DNA from: Clostridia bacterium
Lineage (GTDB): Bacteria > Bacillota > Clostridia > Christensenellales > Borkfalkiaceae
Length of the DNA stretch: 13,144 bases
Assembly: GCA_017457345.1 (NCBI GenBank)
Contig: JAFTHR010000109.1
Location: 1-13,144, forward strand
Direction: 5' to 3'
Every line of letters starts with the position of its first letter. Within the stretch, counting starts at the first letter, position 1. The notes under the pieces are model-generated. The model was given only the letters and a program-made list of their open reading frames with translations, was not told the origin of the DNA and did not search any database. Of the stretch, positions 5,910 through 13,005 are shown one piece after another. A program made the position numbers and the translations under genes.

Positions 5910-7079
5910 TTATACGAACGGATGCTCGGCGTGAATAACGGCGTGGTAGTGCTCGTTTTCGGCGGATATTTTATCCGAAACCGCTTTCGCCGCTTCGGCG
6001 AGCGGAAGTTTATGCCCTGCGGGAATAACTAAGTCGAAAATCATATTCACGTTCAAATCCCCTTTCGTCATACGGAAATCGTGTATGGAAAAGTCTGGAT
6101 CAACTTCGCGGGCAAGTCGTTCGGCAAGGGCACGCATTTTATCCACTTCTTCGTTGCCCACCGTAATGGGATCAAGGTGAATGGTTACGATACAACCAAA
6201 ACGTGCGTGCATTTCCCGTTCGGCGTTATCGATCACTTCGTGCGCGTGATTAATATCGCAACTTTCGGGCACTTCGGCGTGGAAGGAAACGATTTGTCTA
6301 CCGGGGCCGTAGTCGTGCACCATCAAATCGTGAATGCCAACGATCTCTTCGTAGCGCTTCACAAAATCGTGGATGCTTTGGATGAAGTCGGGGCTAGGCG
6401 GAGTGCCGAGCAACAAATCAATCGTCTCTTTGGTGGCGCGGATCCCCGCAAACAGAATAAACCCTGCCACCACGATCCCTGCCCAACCGTCCATAGGCAC
6501 GGAGAAGTAGCGGGAAACGAGCGCCGAAATAAGAACGAGCGTGGTTGCCGCACAGTCCGTTAAACTATCCATAGCCGCCGCCTTGATAGCGGAAGAAGAA
6601 ATGGTTTTGCCGATCTTGCTATAAAAGAAGAAGAGCCAAAGTTTCACAAGGATGGCAACGCCGAGCAAGATAAGCGTGATATTCCCAACCGCGGGCAGAG
6701 TAGGGGTGATAATCTTTTCAATAGACGTTGTTAAAAGTTCTACGCCTACGAGCACGATTACCATATCCACGATAAACCCGGAAACGTATTCAAAGCGTCC
6801 GTGTCCTAACGGATGCTCTTTGTCTACGGGCTTTGCCGCCAAGCGAAAGCCGAGCATGGTGACAACGGAAGAACCTGCGTCGGTCACGTTATTGAAGGCG
6901 TCTGCGATAATGGCAACGGACGCGGCAAGAATACCCGTTACGAGTTTTCCTACGAACAGGAGCAGGTTTAACACAATCCCCGTCACCGAAGATAAGGTGG
7001 CGTAAGCCGAGCGCACGGTGGGGGATTGAACGTCGTTTTTATTTTTTACGAACGTTTTAATAAGAAGATTAGTAAGCAT
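5910..7079 (-). CDS. Cation diffusion facilitator transporter, probably Mn2+ efflux
   Basis: A 389-residue inner-membrane metal/proton antiporter of the CDF family. About six hydrophobic helices lie in the first 250 residues. The transport site in helix 2 is N63-x3-D67 within DAFNNVTDAG, and in helix 5 D171-x3-D175 within MDSLTD. The HPLGHGRFEY loop after helix 2 is a CDF hallmark. An N-D-D-D site is known from manganese exporters such as pneumococcal MntE, while zinc CDFs have a His in helix 5. Mn2+ specificity is therefore inferred. The C-terminal domain from about 250 is longer than usual and contains many His and Asp residues. The ATG at 7079 has only a weak AAGGGA site. A longer frame upstream to 7202 would run through a terminator hairpin and is rejected. 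Confidence 0.88.
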   Translation of the reverse strand: MLTNLLIKTFVKNKNDVQSPTVRSAYATLSSVTGIVLNLLLFVGKLVTGILAASVAIIADAFNNVTDAGSSVVTMLGFRLAAKPVDKEHPLGHGRFEYVSGFIVDMVIVLVGVELLTTSIEKIITPTLPAVGNITLILLGVAILVKLWLFFFYSKIGKTISSSAIKAAAMDSLTDCAATTLVLISALVSRYFSVPMDGWAGIVVAGFILFAGIRATKETIDLLLGTPPSPDFIQSIHDFVKRYEEIVGIHDLMVHDYGPGRQIVSFHAEVPESCDINHAHEVIDNAEREMHARFGCIVTIHLDPITVGNEEVDKMRALAERLAREVDPDFSIHDFRMTKGDLNVNMIFDLVIPAGHKLPLAEAAKAVSDKISAENEHYHAVIHAEHPFV

Positions 7080-7097
7080 AACGTTTTTCCCTTGTAG

Positions 7098-7122
7098 AAA
7101 AAAACCGCAAGTGATGCGGTTT
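7098..7122 (-). terminator. Terminator after the oadG-like gene, in the CDF leader
   Basis: On the - strand, AAACCGCA pairs with TGCGGTTT around a 5-base loop (7102-7109 and 7115-7122) and is followed by a run of T. It sits 6 bases past the OadG-like stop, and only about 20 bases lie between its T tract and the CDF start codon. It could be a plain terminator or a conditional one controlling CDF expression. Confidence 0.82.
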
Positions 7123-7128
7123 CTTTCG

Positions 7129-7344
7129 TTATTCCGTTTTGGTTTCTTGTTCGGCTTGAGCCGCTTTTTCTGCTTTTGCTTTTTCAATCTTGTTGATTGC
7201 ACCGTTAATGAGTTTTACCGCGATAATGATAAGCCCGATAACGATAAAGATTGCAAGCAAGCCTTGCCATAAAATAGTGAGAGCTTTTAAAACGTTTGTC
7301 CAGTTTAAAGGAGTTAAGTTTTCAAATGCAAGCAAATTCCACAT
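7129..7344 (-). CDS. Small OadG-like membrane subunit of a Na+-translocating decarboxylase
   Basis: A 71-residue protein with one long hydrophobic segment (about residues 19-45) and a charged Lys/Glu/Ala-rich tail that could form a coiled coil. This is the layout of OadG/MmdD-type gamma or delta subunits, which stabilise the alpha-beta complex. The sequence alone is too short to prove the family; the call rests on its place directly behind an oadB gene. A strong AAGGAGG site overlaps the OadB stop codon, and 12 bases separate the two genes, so translation is probably coupled. A terminator follows at once. A generic single-pass membrane protein remains possible. Confidence 0.65.
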   Translation of the reverse strand: MWNLLAFENLTPLNWTNVLKALTILWQGLLAIFIVIGLIIIAVKLINGAINKIEKAKAEKAAQAEQETKTE

Positions 7345-7356
7345 AGTAGTTCCTCC

Positions 7357-8460
7357 TTATAATACCAAACCGATAATCAAGCCGCCCACGATAGCGGAAG
7401 CTATTTGACCGGAAACGTTCGCACCGACCGCGTGCATTAAAAGGTGGTTCGAGGGGTCTTCTTTGATCCCCATTTTTTCCACTACGCGCGCCGCCATCGG
7501 GAATGCCGAAATACCTGCTGCACCGAGCATGGGGTTGATTTTTTCTTTGCTGAACAAGTTCATTAGTTTTGCGCACATAACGCCGCCCACCGTATCGAAT
7601 ACGAACGCGAACAAGCCGAGCGCCATAATGATAAGCGTTTCAAATTGCAAGAATTTATCCGCTTGCATTTGGAAAGCAATCGTAATGCCGAGCAAAAGAG
7701 TGATGATATTTGCAAACGTGGTTTGCGCCGTTTCCGAAAGGGATTTAAGTACGCCGCATTCACGAATTAAGTTGCCGAACATAAGCATACCCACAAGGGA
7801 GAGCGAATCGGGCGCGATAAGCCCTGCAATCACCGTCACTACCACAGGGAAAAGGATACGGGTGAGCGTGGGCACTTGTTTTGCCGAATAGCGCATTTTA
7901 ATTTTGCGTTCGTTTTTGGTGGTGCAGAGCCGAACGACGGCGGGTTGCACGATAGGAACGAGCGCCATATACGAGTACGCTACAACCACGATTGCCGCGG
8001 TGTAGTTCGATTTCAAAATTTGGGAAACTAAAATTGCCGTAGGACCGTCTGCCGCGCCGATAATACCGATACTTGCCGCGTCTACGAGCGGGAAGCCGAT
8101 TAAAGTTGCAAGGATGATGGTAATAAAGATACCAAGTTGCGCTGCGCCGCCCAAGATAAAGAGTTTAGGGTTGGTAAGGAGCGGGCCGAAGTCGATCATT
8201 GCGCCGATACCGATAAACAGGAGCAAAGGCATTGCTTCGCTGGCTTCGATACCCACTTGGAATAAGGATTTTAAGATGCCGCCGTCTTCAATAACGGGAG
8301 ACATAGGGATATTTACCAAAATTGCGCCGAAACCCATAGGCAAAAGCAGAGCGGGTTCCATATCCTTTTTAATGGCAAGATAGATGAGCAATCCGCCGAT
8401 TATCCACATTGCCACGTGTTGGGGCGTAATTTGGATAATAGTTTCATAAAGAAACGACAT
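7357..8460 (-). CDS. oadB: Na+-translocating decarboxylase beta subunit (OadB/MmdB/GcdB family)
   Basis: A 367-residue polytopic membrane protein. It carries family signatures: GAMIDFGPLL at 86-95, GIIGAADGPTAI at 132-143 with the Na+-site Asp D138, and MALVPIVQP around 165-173. The beta subunit carries out carboxyl-biotin decarboxylation while pumping Na+ outward. It normally works with a carboxyltransferase alpha subunit, a biotin carrier and a small gamma/delta subunit. Only the small subunit is adjacent here, so substrate type (oxaloacetate, methylmalonyl-CoA or glutaconyl-CoA) cannot be told. The ATG at 8460 lies 5 bases after GGAGG. An in-frame TTG at 8481 lies at the predicted transcription start and is rejected. 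The first gene of a two-gene operon from the promoter at 8491-8519. Confidence 0.92.
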   Translation of the reverse strand: MSFLYETIIQITPQHVAMWIIGGLLIYLAIKKDMEPALLLPMGFGAILVNIPMSPVIEDGGILKSLFQVGIEASEAMPLLLFIGIGAMIDFGPLLTNPKLFILGGAAQLGIFITIILATLIGFPLVDAASIGIIGAADGPTAILVSQILKSNYTAAIVVVAYSYMALVPIVQPAVVRLCTTKNERKIKMRYSAKQVPTLTRILFPVVVTVIAGLIAPDSLSLVGMLMFGNLIRECGVLKSLSETAQTTFANIITLLLGITIAFQMQADKFLQFETLIIMALGLFAFVFDTVGGVMCAKLMNLFSKEKINPMLGAAGISAFPMAARVVEKMGIKEDPSNHLLMHAVGANVSGQIASAIVGGLIIGLVL

Positions 8461-8490
8461 AAAAACCTCCAAATTATACAATATGGTTTA

Positions 8491-8519
8491 ATTATATTAA
8501 AAGCCAAATAAAAAGTCAA
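8491..8519 (-). promoter_or_regulatory. SigA-type promoter of the oadB operon
   Basis: On the - strand, TTGACT (8514-8519) and TATAAT (8491-8496) are separated by 17 bases. Transcription would begin near 8484, about 24 bases before the ATG at 8460. The promoter is divergent from that of rplS about 60 bases away. Confidence 0.85.
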
Positions 8520-8579
8520 GAGAAAGCATAAAAAAAGAAGCATAAAACGCAAAAAAAGTGAAAAAGGGGATAAAAACGC

Positions 8580-8608
8580 TTGCCAAAAGAAAAGGAAAAG
8601 ATTATAAT
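8580..8608 (+). promoter_or_regulatory. SigA-type promoter of rplS
   Basis: TTGCCA at 8580-8585 and a perfect TATAAT at 8603-8608 are separated by 17 bases. The transcript should start near 8615 and carry a leader of about 90 bases. Confidence 0.85.
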
Positions 8609-8614
8609 GATTAC

Positions 8615-8697
8615 TGACTTCGAACGTTCCGCTGCCTTTTTTGGGCGTGACGAGGACTCACGCAGCGGGTTATGAACGTATCGTCATTTAGGGAGGT
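8615..8697 (+). ncRNA. Structured rplS leader (ribosomal protein L19 leader-like)
   Basis: The leader can fold into three stacked helices: ACGTTC (8624-8629) with GAACGT (8674-8679), CGCT (8630-8633) with AGCG (8664-8667), and GCGTGA (8645-8650) with TCACGC (8658-8663). A T-rich asymmetric internal loop lies between the last two. It ends just before the ribosome binding site GGGAGG at 8691-8696. Bacillota are known to carry an L19 leader that is thought to let L19 repress its own synthesis, and position and size fit. Membership is inferred from hand folding. Confidence 0.6.
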
Positions 8698-8705
8698 AAA
8701 GTCAA

Positions 8706-9050
8706 ATGAAAGGATTGATCGAATCTATCAACGCTGAAAACGTAAAACCCGAAGTGCCTCAATTTAACGTAGGCGATACCGTTAAGGTAGGGTTCAAAAT
8801 TATCGAAGGCGGCAAAGAAAGAGTTCAAAACTTCGAAGGCGTAGTTATCGCTAAGAAGAACGGCGGTATTTCCGAAACGTTTACCGTTCGCCATATTTCT
8901 TACGGCGTGGGCGTAGAAAAAACCTATCCCCTTCACTCGCCGAAAATTACGGCGATTACCGTAGTTAGAAAGGGTAAAGTTCGCCGCGCGAAACTCTATT
9001 ATCTTCGCTCGCTCACCGGTAAGGCAGCTAAAGTTAAAGAAAAGATTTAA
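8706..9050 (+). CDS. rplS: 50S ribosomal protein L19 (bL19)
   Basis: A 114-residue protein of the normal length for bL19, which sits at the interface between the 50S and 30S subunits. Recognisable blocks are FNVGDTVKVGFKI, RVQNFEGVVIAKKNGG, ETFTVRHISYGVGVEKTYPLHSP and the basic RRAKLYYLR near the end. The start has GGGAGG 9 bases upstream. The gene forms its own unit, with promoter and leader before it and a terminator after it. Autoregulation through the leader is likely from the family but not shown here. Confidence 0.98.
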   Translation: MKGLIESINAENVKPEVPQFNVGDTVKVGFKIIEGGKERVQNFEGVVIAKKNGGISETFTVRHISYGVGVEKTYPLHSPKITAITVVRKGKVRRAKLYYLRSLTGKAAKVKEKI

Positions 9051-9067
9051 GCAAAAAACAAAAGAAG

Positions 9068-9103
9068 TAAGTTCATCCAAAGTCAAGGATGGACTTATTT
9101 TTT
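9068..9103 (+). terminator. Rho-independent terminator after rplS
   Basis: An 11-base stem (9068-9078 with 9087-9097, one G-T wobble) closes an 8-base loop and is followed by six T residues. It separates rplS from the comM unit. Confidence 0.9.
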
Positions 9104-9132
9104 ATCATTCGGTAAAAAGTGCCTTTTTTCGG

Positions 9133-9161
9133 TTTACTTTTTTTGGCGTTTTATGTAAAAT
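9133..9161 (+). promoter_or_regulatory. Probable promoter of comM-dprA-topA
   Basis: TTTACT at 9133-9138 and TAAAAT at 9156-9161 are 17 bases apart, each with one or two mismatches to consensus. The transcript would start near 9168, about 30 bases before the comM ATG. Confidence 0.6.
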
Positions 9162-9199
9162 AGTAGTATGCGGTATTCTTTTCCGCAAAGGAGATACAA

Positions 9200-10738
9200 A
9201 TGACGGAGAAAGTGTTCGGTTATGCCCTTGCCGGGTTAGAAGGCGTGCTCGTTAGCGTGGAAACGGACGTTTCGCGCGGGCTTCCTGCGTATGAAATCGT
9301 CGGCTTGCCGGATGCCGCCGTGAAAGAATCCAAAGAGCGGGTGAAAAGTGCTATTAAAAATAGTGCCTTAGAGTTTCCCAACCATAAAATCGTGGTGAAC
9401 CTTGCGCCTGCATACGTAAAAAAAGAAGGCTCGGTATTCGATTTGCCGATCGCAATCAGTTTGCTTTGTGCGTGCGGTACGATCAAGAACGATTTTTCGG
9501 GTACGGTGTTTTTAGGCGAACTTGCTTTAAACGGGGAACTTCGCCCTGTGCGCGGCGTTCTCCCCGCGCTTATTTCGGCAAAGGAAAAAGGATTTAAAAA
9601 ATTCATTATTCCAAAAGAAAATGAAAAAGAAGCAAGTTATATCGTGGGCGTAGAAACGTACGCGGCGCAGTCGCTTACCCAAGTGGTAGAGCATTTAACG
9701 GGGGTAAAGCCTTTACAAGCGGTGCAAACGCAGGAGTTCGTGCCGAGCGAAAAAACGGCGGCGCACTCCGCGTACGATATGTCGCTCATCAAAGGTCAGC
9801 CTATGGCAAAACGCGCTTTAGAAGTGGCGGTTGCAGGCGGACATAACATTTTATTCGTTGGACCTCCGGGCACGGGGAAAACGTTGCTTGCCCGTTCTAT
9901 TCCGTCCATCTTGCCCGATATGACTTTTGAAGAAAGTTTGGAAATTACGAAAATCCACTCGGTGGCAGGTACGCTTGGCGAAGAAGGGATTGTGCGGACT
10001 AGACCGTTTAGAACGCCGCACCATACGGCAACGACCGTTGCGCTTTGCGGCGGCGGAAATAAAAGCGTGCATCCTGGGGAGATCAGTTTGGCGCACGGCG
10101 GCGTGCTGTTTTTAGACGAATTGCCCGAATATAAGCGTTCGTCCTTAGAAGCGCTCCGTCAACCGTTGGAAGACGGCGTAATTACCGTATCGAGAGCGGG
10201 TGGTACCGTTTCGTACCCTGCCGATTTCGTGCTTTGTGCAAGCATGAACCCTTGCCCTTGCGGGAACTACGGTTCAAAGCAAAACCGCTGCGTTTGCACG
10301 CCGAACGAAATTAAAAAATACCGCGCGAAAATCTCCGGGCCGCTTTTGGATAGAATTGATATCCAAGTGGAAGTGGACGGCGTTTCATACGACGATTTGG
10401 TTTCTCAAACGCAGGAAGAGAGAAGTGAGAAAGTAAAAGAGCGGGCAGACGCCGCTCGCCGCATCCAACGCGAACGCTACGCAGATAGCACGGTAAAAAC
10501 GAACGCGCAAATGGGCGAGCGTGAAATGCGCCGTTATTGCGAACTCAGTAAAGAGTGTGAAGACGTATTGCGCGAAGCGTTTGATAGATTGCATCTTTCG
10601 GCGCGGGCACGGGCACGTATACTTAAAGTTGCGCGCACAATTGCCGACCTGGATTATAGCGAAGAGATCGGCGTGGAACATTTATACGAAGCCATTTCCT
10701 ACCGCGTGTATGGGGCGGACAAAGATAAAATTGATTAA
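9200..10738 (+). CDS. comM: YifB/ComM family Mg-chelatase-like AAA+ ATPase
   Basis: A 512-residue protein of full family length. The N-terminal ~170 residues form the Lon-protease-like/ChlI domain (VETDVSRGLPAYEIVGLPDAAVKE block). A AAA+ module follows with Walker A GPPGTGKT at 221-228 and Walker B LFLDE with D306-E307. A cysteine cluster, NPCPCGNYG then NRCVC, lies near 352-370, and the C-terminal Mg-chelatase-type helical domain ends the protein. ComM is a hexameric helicase that helps branch migration during natural transformation in Gram-negative bacteria; in Bacillota its role is less clear. AAAGGAG at 9187-9193 lies 6 bases before the ATG. Only 11 bases separate it from dprA, which supports a joint role in handling incoming or recombining single-stranded DNA. 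Confidence 0.95.
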   Translation: MTEKVFGYALAGLEGVLVSVETDVSRGLPAYEIVGLPDAAVKESKERVKSAIKNSALEFPNHKIVVNLAPAYVKKEGSVFDLPIAISLLCACGTIKNDFSGTVFLGELALNGELRPVRGVLPALISAKEKGFKKFIIPKENEKEASYIVGVETYAAQSLTQVVEHLTGVKPLQAVQTQEFVPSEKTAAHSAYDMSLIKGQPMAKRALEVAVAGGHNILFVGPPGTGKTLLARSIPSILPDMTFEESLEITKIHSVAGTLGEEGIVRTRPFRTPHHTATTVALCGGGNKSVHPGEISLAHGGVLFLDELPEYKRSSLEALRQPLEDGVITVSRAGGTVSYPADFVLCASMNPCPCGNYGSKQNRCVCTPNEIKKYRAKISGPLLDRIDIQVEVDGVSYDDLVSQTQEERSEKVKERADAARRIQRERYADSTVKTNAQMGEREMRRYCELSKECEDVLREAFDRLHLSARARARILKVARTIADLDYSEEIGVEHLYEAISYRVYGADKDKID

Positions 10739-10749
10739 GGGGTAGCAGG

Positions 10750-11835
10750 TTGGAGTATTCTAGCGTTGAACGGGTGTATATTTGGCTGGATTCCTTTCCG
10801 CTTTCCGACGGGGCAAAACGTCGGCTGATAGAAGAGTGTGAAAGCGCCGTGCAATTAGTGCAAAATTTTGCGCGGTTTAAGCCGATTTTTTCTTCGTTTA
10901 AAGAGCAGGACGCTGCACTTTTTGAACGGATGCAAGCCGCCCTTTCCGGGAAAGAGTACTACCAAAAAACGGTTGCCGATTTACAAAGCCGAAAAATCGT
11001 GCCGATTCCCGTAGGGAATCCGTATTATCCGCGCGAGTGGGAAGAACTTCCCGATAAGCCGTTGGTGCTTTACGCGCAAGGGAATTTAGACCTTTTAAAA
11101 GGCAAAAAGTTTGCCGTATGCGGCTCTCGTAGAACGCCGCCTGCCGCGCTTAAATTAACCGAAAAAATCGCGGAAGAACTTCGCTTAGCGTTCACCGTTA
11201 TAACGGGGTTTTCAGACGGGGCGGACGTTGCCGCGCTCACCGGTGCAATAAAAGGCGGTGGAAGCGCCGTGTGCTTGCTTGCGGGCGGATTTTCCTTTAT
11301 ACCGCAAACGGATACGCTTCTTTTAGAAAAGGTAAAAGAGCGTGGGCTTTTCCTATCACCGCATAGGCCGGAAGTCCCCTGCCGCACCTTTTCGTATGAA
11401 TACAGAAACAAACTACTTGCCGCCCTTTGCGAAGGAGTGCTCGTGACGGGTGCAGACGAAAAGAGCGGTGCGCTCATTAGCGCAAAATACGCCGAAAAGT
11501 TTGGCAAAAAGGTTTTCGCGTTTCCGTATTCGCCGAGCGCTGCAATGGGCGTTGGTTGCAACAAACTCATTAAAAGCGGCGGGTATTTAACCGAAACGGC
11601 GGCGGATATTTTTGCGGCGTTCGGGATAAAAGCGGAAAGCGAAAAACCGAGAGAAACACTTTCGGGAACGGAAGAACAAGTGATGCTTGTGCTTCGGGAA
11701 GGAACGAATTTGCACGTGGCGGAACTTGCAGAAAAAACGGGCGTACCGATTTATAAACTTGCGGCAATTCTCTCGTCGTTAGAAATAAAAGGGTACGTGG
11801 TTAGAGTAGGCGGAAACGCATACGCCGCCGTATAA
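10750..11835 (+). CDS. dprA: Divergent DNA-processing protein DprA
   Basis: A 361-residue DprA/Smf homologue, which in other bacteria binds single-stranded DNA and loads RecA. An N-terminal helical region is followed by the Rossmann domain with GSR at 125-127, AGGFSFIPQ near 179-187, YRNK at 218-221, SGALISAKYAEKFGKKVFAFPYSP near 239-262 and GCNKLI near 268-273. The last ~65 residues are a winged-helix domain typical of DprA. The signature normally reading SGGARGID is TGFSDGAD here (152-159), and RNRI is RNKL, so DNA contacts may be changed. The start is TTG at 10750, with AAGGGG 7 bases before it overlapping the comM stop. Its place between comM and topA supports the identity. Confidence 0.9.
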   Translation: MEYSSVERVYIWLDSFPLSDGAKRRLIEECESAVQLVQNFARFKPIFSSFKEQDAALFERMQAALSGKEYYQKTVADLQSRKIVPIPVGNPYYPREWEELPDKPLVLYAQGNLDLLKGKKFAVCGSRRTPPAALKLTEKIAEELRLAFTVITGFSDGADVAALTGAIKGGGSAVCLLAGGFSFIPQTDTLLLEKVKERGLFLSPHRPEVPCRTFSYEYRNKLLAALCEGVLVTGADEKSGALISAKYAEKFGKKVFAFPYSPSAAMGVGCNKLIKSGGYLTETAADIFAAFGIKAESEKPRETLSGTEEQVMLVLREGTNLHVAELAEKTGVPIYKLAAILSSLEIKGYVVRVGGNAYAAV

Positions 11836-11877
11836 AAAGAGCCCGAAAGGGGCAACAAAGTCAGTAAGGAAGTTAGT

Positions 11878-13005
11878 ATGGATTTAATTATCGTTGAGTC
11901 GCCTTCGAAAGCGAAAACCATTTCGAAATACTTAAAAGGGAAGTACCGCGTAGACGCGTCCGCAGGGCATATTCGAGATTTGCCCGTGCACACGCTGGGG
12001 GTAGACGTTAAAAACAACTTCGAACCGAAATACGTGGATTCGGAAGAAAAAAGAGATACGATCCGCCGCTTAACGGAAGCCACGAAGAAAGCGGGCAGAG
12101 TATATCTTGCAACCGACCCTGATAGAGAAGGGGAAGCAATTTCTTGGCACTTACAAACGATTTTAGGGCTAGATGAAAACGGGGAAAACCGCATTGAGTT
12201 TAACGAAGTTTCGCAAGCCGCTATAGAACGGGCGTTGCAAAAGCCTAGAAAAATCAACTACAACTTAGTAGACGCGCAACAAGCGCGCCGCGTGCTCGAT
12301 CGATTAGTAGGGTATAAACTTTCGGATTTATTAAACCGCAAAATTCAAGCGGAAGCACAAACAAAAAAACAAAGTTTATCGGCAGGCAGGGTACAGTCCG
12401 TTGCGTTAAAACTGATTGTAGAACGCGAGCGTGAAATTGCGGCGTTCAAACCGCAAGAATACTGGAATTTGACGGCGGATTTACAAGACGTAGCAAAAAA
12501 ACACGCACCTTTTAAAGCCATGCTTGAAAAGTGCGGTACGAAAAAATACAAACCTTCTAGCGCCGAAGAAACGGAGCGCGTATTAGCGGCTTTAAACGCC
12601 GGCGAATACGTGGTGAAGAAAGCGAAAAAGAACGTGGTAAAAACGCACGCTCCTGCGCCGTTCACCACCAGTTCTATGCAACAGGACGCTTCGAATAAAT
12701 TAGGGTTCGGTTCGCCCGAAACTATGTCCCTTGCGCAAAAGTTGTACGAAGGCGTGGAAACGGCAGACGGCGATCACGTTGCTTTTATCACGTATATGAG
12801 AACGGACTCCGTTCGCGTGTCTGCGGAAGCGCAAGCCAAGGCGCGCGCTCGTATTCGCGAAGTGTACGGGGAAGAGTTCGTGCCCGAAAAGCCGAACTTC
12901 TACGCTACGAAAAAGGATGCGCAGGACGCGCACGAAGCCATCCGTCCGATTGACTTTTCCATGACGCCGGAACGTGCGAAAAAGTTATTGAATAAAAAAT
13001 TATAG
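11878..13005 (+). CDS. topA: DNA topoisomerase I, part upstream of an in-frame TAG
   Basis: The first 375 residues of type IA topoisomerase, which relaxes negative supercoils. The Toprim domain carries E7 in IIVESPSKAKTI and the acidic TDPDREGE at 79-86. SAGRVQSVALKL follows near 178-189. The active-site tyrosine is Y306 in TYMRTDS, and HEAIRP lies near 353-358. Family members are usually about 700 residues or longer, with C-terminal zinc fingers. Here TAG at 13003-13005 ends the frame after LNKKL, yet homologous sequence continues in the same frame beyond it. A topA product truncated there would lack part of the gate domain and all zinc fingers. AAGGA at 11866-11870 precedes the ATG by 7 bases. 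It lies 42 bases after dprA with only a 4-base-pair hairpin between, so it is probably in the same operon. Confidence 0.85.
   Translation: MDLIIVESPSKAKTISKYLKGKYRVDASAGHIRDLPVHTLGVDVKNNFEPKYVDSEEKRDTIRRLTEATKKAGRVYLATDPDREGEAISWHLQTILGLDENGENRIEFNEVSQAAIERALQKPRKINYNLVDAQQARRVLDRLVGYKLSDLLNRKIQAEAQTKKQSLSAGRVQSVALKLIVEREREIAAFKPQEYWNLTADLQDVAKKHAPFKAMLEKCGTKKYKPSSAEETERVLAALNAGEYVVKKAKKNVVKTHAPAPFTTSSMQQDASNKLGFGSPETMSLAQKLYEGVETADGDHVAFITYMRTDSVRVSAEAQAKARARIREVYGEEFVPEKPNFYATKKDAQDAHEAIRPIDFSMTPERAKKLLNKKL

Noticed and set aside
6081..6563. A 160-codon open frame on the + strand inside the CDF gene
   Set aside because: It is the complement of a clear transporter gene, with no ribosome binding site and no plausible domain.
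11841..11853. GCCC-GAAAG-GGGC hairpin between dprA and topA as a terminator
   Set aside because: The stem has only 4 base pairs and no T tract follows, so it is unlikely to end transcription.
13003..13005. TAG as pyrrolysine or general glutamine recoding
   Set aside because: TAG also ends the protease gene directly before a terminator, and topoisomerase I has no known pyrrolysine; a base error or local nonsense change is simpler.
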